A stretch of 39,366 bases of DNA. Source: Isosphaera sp. GTDB taxonomy: Bacteria; Planctomycetota; Planctomycetia; Gemmatales; Gemmataceae. Position numbers and translations under genes: made by a program. Below, one piece after another: positions 32,715 to 39,366 of the stretch (its first letter is position 1; each line of letters begins with the position of its first letter). The notes beneath the pieces are model-generated. The model saw only the letters and a list, made by a program, of their open reading frames with translations, had not been told where the DNA came from and did no database searches. The DNA is taken from positions 1 to 39,366 of the forward strand of contig PNKH01000077.1 in NCBI GenBank assembly GCA_013822345.1, in the 5' to 3' direction.

Positions 32715-32801
32715 AAAGGAGGGTCCAGATCCCGCAACGACCCGAGGTCCCGATCTCACGTGCGGCTGAAACTCAGTTCACAACCACTATCGGGTGCTGT
32801 C

Positions 32802-33443
32802 ATGGCCGTCTCCCGCATTACGTCGATGTTGGTGTCGGTAGCTCTCGCCGTCGCCGTCGGCTGCGGATCCAAGACGAACCCCTCCGGGCCGTCGACCCAT
32901 GACGACAAGGGAGGAAAGGGGGCCGGCGTTCAGAAGCCGGCCCCGGGTAGTGTCGAAGCCGTGTTCGACGGCTTCCCACCCGAGTTGGCCGCGAACCTCC
33001 GCACGGACGGGGCCGGCGCCCAGCGGGCGAAGGCGAACGCGTGGCTCGCGGCCAACGTGAACGGCAAGTCGAAGCCCGTCAAGATCACCGTGCCCGCCGA
33101 CGCCACGACGCCGCAACCGGGCGCCAAGAACGGACCGTTCGTCGCCAAGCTCGAACTCTACGGGAAGCGAGACTCCTTGCTCGGCGACTCGTGGGTGGTT
33201 GTCGTTCACGACGGACGGTTTCGAAAGCGCGAGGGGGTGTTCGGGACGGAGGCGTTCGAGTTTGTTGACCTGAGTGAGGCCGACGCGAAATGGCTATCCG
33301 AGCTGACGTCGGTCACCATCGAAGGTCAGGTCGATGAGGCGGCAATCATCCCGGACGAGAAGGACGGGTCGATCATTTCCCTCAAAATCAAGGCCGCCAA
33401 GGTGAACGGGAAATCGTTCCGGGCTGAGGTGCCGAAGAAGTAG
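32802..33443 (+). CDS. Predicted lipoprotein (unrecognised)
   Basis: A 213-residue protein. The N-terminus MAVSRITSMLVSVALAVAVG ends at a cysteine (lipobox LAVAVGC, Cys21), so it is likely cleaved and lipidated by signal peptidase II. A polar, Ser/Lys/Gly-rich linker (THDDKGGKGAGVQKPAPG) follows. The remaining part has helical and beta segments (VEAVFDGFPPELAANLRTDG, then PFVAKLELYGKRDSLLG), an aspartate/glutamate-rich middle and a VTIEGQVDEA strand. I do not recognise the domain. No Shine-Dalgarno is obvious. It is the second gene of the cassette-like run; the attC-like site at 33500 follows 56 bases after its stop. Confidence 0.75.
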   Translation: MAVSRITSMLVSVALAVAVGCGSKTNPSGPSTHDDKGGKGAGVQKPAPGSVEAVFDGFPPELAANLRTDGAGAQRAKANAWLAANVNGKSKPVKITVPADATTPQPGAKNGPFVAKLELYGKRDSLLGDSWVVVVHDGRFRKREGVFGTEAFEFVDLSEADAKWLSELTSVTIEGQVDEAAIIPDEKDGSIISLKIKAAKVNGKSFRAEVPKK

Positions 33444-33755
33444 TCCCGCCAGGTCACGGACGTACGTCGCGCTGGGACGCCGTGTTGGCCGGGGCAAGAG
33501 CCGGCCCGGGCGCCGCACCTGACCGCCGGCCCCCACGCACTTTCCAGCTTGCCTGTTGTGGTCGTCGGCGGCTGGTTCCCCCCGGCGGCAGGTGAGCGAA
33601 TGGTGTCCGACACCGCACGCCTCCGGTGGCGGGCGACCCCGCCAACTTACCCACGGCTGGCAGGGATTCTTCCGGCGGGAAAAACTGTCCGCGTCGACGG
33701 CACGTCGTTTCAGGGGTGCTCCTGATTTGCGCACCGCCCTCTGTGGAGGTTTCCG
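33444..33755 (+). other. Non-coding stretch containing attC-like copy 2
   Basis: Between the lipoprotein gene and the LQGTW gene I see no coding sequence. It holds the palindromic site at 33500-33611 and then about 144 bp leading to the next start, where CTGTGGAGG gives a good ribosome-binding site for ATG 33756. Confidence 0.6.
33500..33611 (+). other. attC-like palindromic site, copy 2
   Basis: GCCGGCC (33500-33506) is followed by the arm GCACCTGACCGCCGG (33515-33529), a 52-base middle, the partner CCGGCGGCAGGTGAGC (33582-33597) and GTCCGAC (33605-33611). The arms match except for one A in the left arm (CCTG-A-CCGCC) that has no partner, as if bulged out. Same order of parts and spacing as copies 1 and 3. 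Confidence 0.6.
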
Positions 33756-34229
33756 ATGTGCCCCGACCGCCGGCCGGTTTTCGCCGCCCTCGCCGCCGCG
33801 ACCGCCGCGCTCGCCGTGGCGTCGAGTTCTCGTTCCGAGCCGGTCGTACCTGCGAAGGCGAACGAGGAGCTGAAACAGCTCCAGGGCACTTGGACGCTGC
33901 TCGCCTACGCCGTCGACGGCCGGGCGCTGCGCGGCGAGGACGCCCACAGCACCCTGACCGTCGAAGACGACCGCTGGACGATCACCTGGCGAACGGACGG
34001 CGGCGGGCGGCAGGTCGAGCAAGGCGTCGTCCGGGTCGTCGACACCACGGGCCGGCCGAAGGTGGTGGACCTCGTCCACGACTTCGGGCCGTACAAGGGG
34101 ACGACGACCCGGGCCTTCTACCAAGTCGAAGGCGACTCGATGCGGTACTCAACCCTCGTCGTTCCGGCCGCGATCGGGGATGCCAAGGTCATCACGGCCA
34201 CGACGACATGGAAGCGAAAACCCCAGTGA
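33756..34229 (+). CDS. Exported LQGTW-type (TIGR03067-like) protein
   Basis: A 157-residue protein with the signal sequence MCPDRRPVFAALAAATAALA and GGAGG nine bases before ATG 33756. The mature domain starts NEELKQLQGTWTLLAYAVDG, followed by a strand-rich lipocalin-like stretch (STLTVEDDRWTITWRTDGGG, and VVDLVHDFGPYKGTTTRAFY). The LQGTW start and the 'GTTxRAFYQVEGD' pattern fit the planctomycete-specific TIGR03067-type family, often present in many copies per genome. Its function is unknown; a small ligand-binding beta barrel is the natural guess. It is the third gene of the cassette-like run, and the attC-like site at 34233 begins three bases after its stop. Confidence 0.82.
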   Translation: MCPDRRPVFAALAAATAALAVASSSRSEPVVPAKANEELKQLQGTWTLLAYAVDGRALRGEDAHSTLTVEDDRWTITWRTDGGGRQVEQGVVRVVDTTGRPKVVDLVHDFGPYKGTTTRAFYQVEGDSMRYSTLVVPAAIGDAKVITATTTWKRKPQ

Positions 34230-34232
34230 GCC

Positions 34233-34327
34233 GCCGGACCAGGCACCCGCACCGGACCGCCGATTCTTGCCCTGTTCCTGACCCGTGGCTCACCGGGGGC
34301 GGCGGCCGGCGAGCTTTGACGTTCGGC
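34233..34327 (+). other. attC-like palindromic site, copy 3
   Basis: GCCGGAC (34233-34239) is followed by the arm GCACCGGACCGCCG (34249-34262), a 37-base middle, the partner CGGCGGCCGGCGAGC (34300-34314) and GTTCGGC (34321-34327). As in copy 2, one A in the left arm (CCGG-A-CCGCCG) is unpaired. GTTCGGC is the exact inverse of the opening box GCCGAAC of copy 1. Confidence 0.6.
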
Positions 34328-34464
34328 GTCGGAGGGCGGGGTGACCGAACGCACGCCCCGCCCTCCCCCGTTGGGGTTGATTCCCCCGTTCCGGGCCGAG
34401 TAGCATCCCCGGCCCACCGGGGCCGCCCGCACGTCCGGCCCCGGCCACCCACGGACGGGGACCG

Positions 34465-37400
34465 ATGCCGACCATCAACAAGCGCTTCCTCCTCAAGCTC
34501 GTCCTCATCGCCCTCGTCCTCACCGGCGCCCTGTTCGGCGTCCACGCCGTCCAGGCCCACCGCATCCCCCAGGCCCTCCTCCGCCAGGCCGACCGGGCCG
34601 CCGACGCCGGCAAGCCGGACGCCGCCGCACACTACCTCCGCCAGTACCTCGAGTTCGCCCCGGACGACGTCGACGCCCAGGTCCGCCTCCTCGACCAGCT
34701 CAAGAAGCGGAACCCCTCCGCCCGCGGCCAGGCCGAACTCATCTTCCTCTACGACCGCGTCCTCCGCCTCGACCCGGACCGCCACCCGCTCCGCCGCGAC
34801 GCCCTCGCCGCCTGCCTGAAGCTCGGCCGCTACCCCGACGCCGCCACCCACGCCGGCGTTCTCCTGAAGGCGTTCCCGGCCGAGGCCGCGCTGTGGCAGC
34901 AGCTCGGGGCCGCCCAGGCCGGGCTGAACCAGCTCGCCGACGCCCGGCGGTCGTACGAGACCGCCCTCTCCCACGACCCGGGCGAACTCCTCGGATACCA
35001 GCGGCTCGCCCAGCTCGTCTGGCAGAACCAGAAGGACACCCCCGGGGCCCGCGAGGTCCTCGACCGGATGGTCAAGGCCCTGCCGCAGCACCCGGACGCG
35101 TACCTCACCCGCGCCCGGTTCGAGTCGTTCCCGCCGGACGACGCCGCCGGGCCGGCCGGCCGCGGCGACCCGGCCAAGGCCGTCGCCGACATCCAGCGCG
35201 TCTTCGAACTCGACCCCGAGAACGCCGAGGCGTCGGTCCTGCTGGCCGAGCTCCTCCAGCGCGATCGGAAGATCCCGGCCGCCCACGCCGTCCTCCGCGA
35301 CGCCGTCGCCCTCTACCCGAAGAACCTGAAGCTCGTCCGCAGCCTGTCGTGGCTGGAGTTGGTCCGCGGCAACGCCCCGGCCGCGGTCGCCGTCCTCGAA
35401 GACGGGCTGAAGGCGTCCCCCGACGGGTTCGACCTCCTCGTCCCGCTCGCCGACCTCCTCGTCCAGCAGGGGGACGCGGTCCGGTCGGCCGACATCCTCC
35501 GCCGGCTGGAGGCCCGCAAGGCCCCGGCGGCGCAGGTGAAGTACCTGCGGGCCCGGCTGGCGATGCGCGACGGGAAGTGGGCCGACGCGGCCGCCCAGCT
35601 CGAAGCGCTGCGGGCCGAGTCGGCGAACCTGCCGGGGCTGGAGACGCAACTGAACCTGCTCCTGGCGGCGACCGCCGCGAAGCTCGCCGACCCGGCCGCG
35701 GAGGAGCAGGCGTTCCGCCGGGTGATCGCCGCCGACCCGAAGAACGTCCCGGCCCGGGTCGGCCTCGGCACCCTGTACCAGAACCTCGGCCGGTTCGACG
35801 ACGCCGTCCGCGAGTTGGAAGCCGCGGCACAGTCGCCGTACGCCGCGGCCGGGGTGGTGGCCCAGTGGGTGCGGACGAAGGCCGCCCGGCTGAAGTCCGC
35901 GGCCGCCGCGCCGGACGAGTGGCGGCGGCTTGAGGCGACCGTGGCCGGTTTTACCCCACCGCAGGGGATGGTCTACACCCCCACCCCATCACGTTTCGGC
36001 CCGGCGTCGTCCGAACCGGCACTCCTGATGGCCGAGGTGTGGGCCGCGCAGGGGAAGCGCGCCGACGCGGTCCGGCTGCTGCGGAAGGAGTCGGCCCGCC
36101 GGCCCGGCGACGCCCGGCTGTGGGCGGCGCTCGCCGAGGCGACCGCCGACGCGGCCGGCACCCCGGCCGGCCTCGCCGTGCTCGACGAGGCCCAGGCGGC
36201 GGCCGGCGACAACCCGGATGTCCGCCTCGCCCGGGCCCGGCTGTACGCCGCGGAGCCGGGCCGGGTCCGCCCGCTCGGCCCGCTCGCCGAGCGGATCGAG
36301 TCGTGGCCGGAGGCCGAGCAGGCGCGGCTCCTGTTCGGCTTGGTCGAGGTGTTCGACGCGCTCGACGACCACGCCGGGGTGGTCCGCACCTTCCGGGCGG
36401 TCGCCGGCCGCCGCCCGTCGGACGTCCACGTCTGGGTGAAGCTGCACGAGCGGGCGGCGCGGACCGGCGACGCCAAGACCGCGGCCGAGTGCCGGGCGAC
36501 GCTGCTAAAGATCGAGGGCGAGGACGGCCCGTCGGTGCTCCTGTGCGACGCCGCGGCCGCGGCCCCGGCCGACGCCCCGCGCCTCGTCGCGAAGTTCGCC
36601 GGCGCGTTCGGCCCGAACCCGACGCGGTCCGACGCCTGCCTCGCGTCGGCCCGGCTGTCCGGCCTGGTCGGCAACGACGCCGAGGCCGCCCGGCTGACCG
36701 AGCGCGCGTTCGCCCTCGACCCGACCCGGTACGACGCCGCCCGGGCGTGGCTGGTCCGCCTCGCCAGCGCCGGCGACGACGCCCGCACCCGGGAGCTGGT
36801 GACCCGGCTCGGGACCGACCCGCGGTGGGGCGGCGACTCGTTCCGCCGGCTCGTCGGGTCGGTCGTGCCGAAGGTGCAGGTGCCGGTCGCGGCGAAGCTC
36901 CTGGCGTGGTCCCGGCCGCACGTCGAGCGCGACCCGAACGGCCTCGGCTGGGTCGGCGAGACGGCCGCCGCCCACCGGGTGTTCGACCCCGTCCCCGTGC
37001 TGGAGGAGGCGACCCGCCGGCCCGGGGCGACCGCCGACGACTGGCTCCGCCTCGCCCTGGCCCGCAGCCCCGCCGACCTGAACGGCTGCCGCGGGGCAGT
37101 CACCCCGACCCCGTACCTCGCGGCCGCCGCGGTGCTGAACGAGACTCCCGCCGGGAAGGACTTCGTCCCCGACCTGCGCGACGCGGCGTGGCGGCGGGCG
37201 TTCGCCCAGGCCCGGCTCGCGGTCAAGCTGTCGCGCGGGGCGAGCGCCGAGGCGGTGACGGTGCTCGAGGACTACCTCACCGGGAAAGACGTGGCGAAGG
37301 CCGACGCCGCGTGGGCGAGCCGGAACCTGGCGATGCTGTACGCCGCCGGCGGCACCCCGGCCGACCGGAAGCGGGCGACCGAGCTGATCGCCGCCGCCGA

Positions 37401-38691
37401 GGCCGCCGGCACCACCGCGGACGAGCTGCGGACCACCGCCGGCGTCCTCACCACCCTGTCGCGATACCTCGACGGGGCCGACCGGGCGGCGGCGCTGGCT
37501 CGCGCCGCAGTCGCGTTGGACGCCGCTTACCAGAAGTCGAAGTCGCCGGCCGACCTGTTCAACCTGTCGCAGCTGCACCGGTCGGCCGGGAACCGGGCCG
37601 AGTCCCGGCAGTGCCTCCAGGCCCTGATCAAGGACGACCCGAAGAACATCTACTACCTGACGACGGCGGTCGAGGAGTTGGTCGAGGACGGGAACTTCGC
37701 GGCGGCCGGGGCGTTCGCCCAGAAGCTGCTGGCCGAGCACAGGAACGAGTTCCGGGCGGTGGCGGCGGCGGCCCGGTACGAGGCGAAGGCCGGCCGGCCC
37801 GAGGCGGCCCTGGCCCTGGCCGAGGGGTACGCCCGGTCGGCCGACCCGGCGGCCGGGAACCACCTGGCCCGGGCCGGGCGGGTGGCCGAACTCCTGGACG
37901 AGCTGGCCCGGCTGCCGGGCGTCCGCGGCACCCCGGCCGGGCGGGCCATGACCGACGGCGCGGTCGAGCGGTACGCCTCGCTGGTCCCGACCCGGGCGGA
38001 GGCGGTCGTCGGGGTGGCCGGGGCGCTGGCGGCCGACGGCCGGGCGGCCGACGCGTTCGCCCGGATCGACGGGCTCGACCGGCACCTGCCGCTGCGGGTG
38101 AAGGCGGCGGCCGGGCTGGCGGTGGTGCGGAACGGGGAGGTGACGGAGCGGCAGGCGGCGGCGGTGCGGGACTGGCTCGACGCCTGCGTGGCGGAGGAAG
38201 GGGGGTCGGCGGCGGTGCGGATGCACCGGGCCGAGTTCCTGGCCCTGCGGCGGGACGTGGCCGGGGCGGCGGCCGAGTTCGAGGCGGTGGTCGCGTCGGA
38301 CCCGCGGAACGTGGTCGCCCTGAACAACCTCGCGTGGCTGCTGGCGGCGGACCCGGCGACGGCGGCGCGGGCCTTGGAGCTGGTGGCCCGGGCGACGCGG
38401 GAGGTCGGGCTGACCGGCGACCTGCTCGACACCCGGGCCCGGGTGCGGGTGACGCTGAAGCAGTTCGCGGAGGCCGAGCGGGACCTGACGGACGCGATCC
38501 GGCTGGAGCCGACCGGGCTGCGGTGGTTCCACCTGGCGTTGTGCCACCAGGGCCGGACCCCGCCGCGGGCCGACGACGCCGCCGCCGCGTTCCGGGAGGC
38601 GCGGCGGCGCGGGCTGGAGCCGCGCGGCGCCCACCCGGCCGACCGGGCGGCGTTCGACGCCCTGCTGACCGCGACGAAGGCCGGCGGGTGA
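34465..38691 (+). CDS. Giant TPR-repeat protein, exported or anchored
   Basis: A 1408-residue protein whose N-terminus MPTINKRFLLKLVLIALVLT has an uncleaved membrane anchor or signal. Nearly all the rest is tetratricopeptide-like helix pairs. The first repeats are clear (ALLRQADRAADAGKPDAAAH, and QQLGAAQAGLNQLADARRSY), as is the last set (VVALNNLAWLLAADP, then FAEAERDLTDAIRLEP). Middle repeats are more divergent and Ala-rich. This is a scaffold with no enzyme motif. ATG 34465 has GGGG just upstream. It ends in the stop TGA inside a small palindrome (38688-38705) shared with the stop of the convergent membrane gene, ten bases apart. No frameshift was noticed along its length. Confidence 0.88.
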   Translation: MPTINKRFLLKLVLIALVLTGALFGVHAVQAHRIPQALLRQADRAADAGKPDAAAHYLRQYLEFAPDDVDAQVRLLDQLKKRNPSARGQAELIFLYDRVLRLDPDRHPLRRDALAACLKLGRYPDAATHAGVLLKAFPAEAALWQQLGAAQAGLNQLADARRSYETALSHDPGELLGYQRLAQLVWQNQKDTPGAREVLDRMVKALPQHPDAYLTRARFESFPPDDAAGPAGRGDPAKAVADIQRVFELDPENAEASVLLAELLQRDRKIPAAHAVLRDAVALYPKNLKLVRSLSWLELVRGNAPAAVAVLEDGLKASPDGFDLLVPLADLLVQQGDAVRSADILRRLEARKAPAAQVKYLRARLAMRDGKWADAAAQLEALRAESANLPGLETQLNLLLAATAAKLADPAAEEQAFRRVIAADPKNVPARVGLGTLYQNLGRFDDAVRELEAAAQSPYAAAGVVAQWVRTKAARLKSAAAAPDEWRRLEATVAGFTPPQGMVYTPTPSRFGPASSEPALLMAEVWAAQGKRADAVRLLRKESARRPGDARLWAALAEATADAAGTPAGLAVLDEAQAAAGDNPDVRLARARLYAAEPGRVRPLGPLAERIESWPEAEQARLLFGLVEVFDALDDHAGVVRTFRAVAGRRPSDVHVWVKLHERAARTGDAKTAAECRATLLKIEGEDGPSVLLCDAAAAAPADAPRLVAKFAGAFGPNPTRSDACLASARLSGLVGNDAEAARLTERAFALDPTRYDAARAWLVRLASAGDDARTRELVTRLGTDPRWGGDSFRRLVGSVVPKVQVPVAAKLLAWSRPHVERDPNGLGWVGETAAAHRVFDPVPVLEEATRRPGATADDWLRLALARSPADLNGCRGAVTPTPYLAAAAVLNETPAGKDFVPDLRDAAWRRAFAQARLAVKLSRGASAEAVTVLEDYLTGKDVAKADAAWASRNLAMLYAAGGTPADRKRATELIAAAEAAGTTADELRTTAGVLTTLSRYLDGADRAAALARAAVALDAAYQKSKSPADLFNLSQLHRSAGNRAESRQCLQALIKDDPKNIYYLTTAVEELVEDGNFAAAGAFAQKLLAEHRNEFRAVAAAARYEAKAGRPEAALALAEGYARSADPAAGNHLARAGRVAELLDELARLPGVRGTPAGRAMTDGAVERYASLVPTRAEAVVGVAGALAADGRAADAFARIDGLDRHLPLRVKAAAGLAVVRNGEVTERQAAAVRDWLDACVAEEGGSAAVRMHRAEFLALRRDVAGAAAEFEAVVASDPRNVVALNNLAWLLAADPATAARALELVARATREVGLTGDLLDTRARVRVTLKQFAEAERDLTDAIRLEPTGLRWFHLALCHQGRTPPRADDAAAAFREARRRGLEPRGAHPADRAAFDALLTATKAGG

Positions 38692-38701
38692 CACCGGGGT
38701 G

Positions 38702-39073
38702 TCACGGCCGCAGGGGACGGGTCGCGGCGGCCCAGGCGACGGACCCGACCGCCGCGACACCCATCCCGCCGGCCCAGAACCAGTACGCCGGCCCGAGCCC
38801 GGCGTCGGCCATCGCCCACCAGCCCAGCCCGAGGCCGGCCGCGACGACGGCCGTGGCGGCGGCTGCACGCGGGGACTTCTGCTGCGCCACCAGAGCGTAC
38901 CAGAACAGCAGGTTGGCCCACCAGAACGGCAGCCCCGCGCCCGGCAGCCAGCAGTAGATCAGGCCCAGCACGAAGACCTCGTAGCCGAGCGTCCCGCCCC
39001 CGTACGGGAGGACGAAGGCGGCCAGGTACAGCCCACCCCCGAGCTGCCAGCAGGCGACGGCGACCGTCGACAT
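38702..39073 (-). CDS. Small integral membrane protein (unrecognised)
   Basis: A 123-residue protein with about four membrane segments: VAVACWQLGGGLYLAAFVLP, YEVFVLGLIYCWLPGAGLPF, WANLLFWYALVAQ, and two more hydrophobic stretches in the C-terminal half (AAAATAVVAAGLGLGWW and YWFWAGGMGVAAVGSVAWAA). Start ATG 39073 is preferred over the adjacent GTG because of the G-rich site upstream. A hydrophilic QQKSPR loop lies in the middle. No family recognised. It is convergent with the TPR gene and divergent from the partial gene at 39258, with 184 bp between starts. Confidence 0.7.
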   Translation of the reverse strand: MSTVAVACWQLGGGLYLAAFVLPYGGGTLGYEVFVLGLIYCWLPGAGLPFWWANLLFWYALVAQQKSPRAAAATAVVAAGLGLGWWAMADAGLGPAYWFWAGGMGVAAVGSVAWAAATRPLRP

Positions 39074-39257
39074 CACGTCCCCCCCCGCCCCGGCCTGGCC
39101 GACCCCACCCGGACAGGGTAACCGGCGACCCGGCCGTGTAACAACCTCCCGGCCGCGCGCCGGCCGTTATGATCGCCGCGGGCGGTCGTCGGTAGGATGC
39201 GTTCGGCGGCGACCTTTCCCGGCCCCGTCTCGGGGCGCGTCCTGTGGGGGATCAACG

Positions 39258-39366
39258 ATGGCGAGCAACTGGCTGTGGGCGGCCCCGGTGGCCGGGGCGG
39301 TGGGCGTTGGCGTGCTGGCCGGCGTCGGGGCGGACCGGCTCGCCGGCGCCGACCCGGTGGCGGCCA
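39258..39366 (+). CDS. Start of a gene cut by the window end
   Basis: ATG 39258, with GGGGG eight bases upstream, opens a frame that runs to the end. The first 36 residues, MASNWLWAAPVAGAVGVGVL then AGVGADRLAG, look like a signal peptide or membrane segment. Too little is present to assign a family. Confidence 0.6.
   Translation, partial: MASNWLWAAPVAGAVGVGVLAGVGADRLAGADPVAA

Noticed and set aside
1-39366. CRISPR arrays, rRNA genes and known riboswitches
   Set aside because: No evenly spaced short direct repeats, rRNA-like segments or recognisable aptamer patterns were seen.

Overview
The window is very GC-rich, and its gene content points to a planctomycete of the Gemmataceae type (Gemmata and relatives). 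The clues are two Ser/Thr kinases with single-pass membrane anchors and long C-terminal repeat regions, a planctomycete LQGTW-type (TIGR03067-like) exported protein, an LE-x-x-x-P export-type N-terminus on an RTX-repeat protein, a DUF4175-like giant membrane protein, abundant IS630-type elements, and many GC-rich intergenic palindromes. This taxonomic call is inference; there is no rRNA gene here.

Layout. 1-2369 is almost gene-free and holds a palindromic repeat plus one probable 57-residue coiled-coil gene. 2370-6906 carries a TPR kinase convergent with, and overlapping by 17 bp, an RTX-type exported protein that has a good sigma70-like promoter. 6907-10640 is an accessory graveyard: a C-terminal fragment of a YedK/SRAP gene, dispersed palindromes, a truncated and frameshifted IS630-family element, an apparently intact IS630-family element (1157 bp, 24-bp inverted repeats, TA flanks, A7 frameshift site), the C-terminal part of a tyrosine recombinase, and tRNA-Gln(UUG). 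10868-14722 has an MFS transporter, a small hydrophilic protein, and a two-gene unit of a Gfo/Idh/MocA oxidoreductase and a GH130-like glycoside phosphorylase with overlapping stop and start. 14723-15348 holds another IS630 remnant. 15349-20166 (minus strand) has a PQQ-type beta-propeller protein, hemL and a second kinase. 20506-27145 has the DUF4175-like protein, nadB and a small exported protein. 27398-29429 has ispD with a small helical partner, facing a TIM-barrel sugar isomerase. 29697-31972 has two trypsin/PDZ proteins, one with an intact catalytic triad and one without. 32204-34327 is a run of three short, unrelated, same-strand genes, each followed by a similar palindromic site. 34465-38691 is a 1408-residue TPR protein, then a small membrane protein and the start of a gene that runs off the window.

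Most interesting points. (1) The three sites at 32635-32714, 33500-33611 and 34233-34327 share the same order of parts: a GCCGxxC box, an arm ending in a CCGCCG core with an apparently unpaired A, a variable middle, a matching arm, then a GTxCGxC box. Each lies just after a single short gene. This looks like an integron-cassette (attC/CALIN-like) array. (2) The protein at 30941-31972 looks like a trypsin fold with a PDZ domain inserted inside it, and with the catalytic His and Ser replaced, next to an intact relative. (3) Several genes are followed within 4-22 bp of their stop codon by long, almost perfect hairpins. (4) The IS/integrase/tRNA region records several nested insertions.

No CRISPR array, rRNA, origin or recognisable riboswitch was seen.
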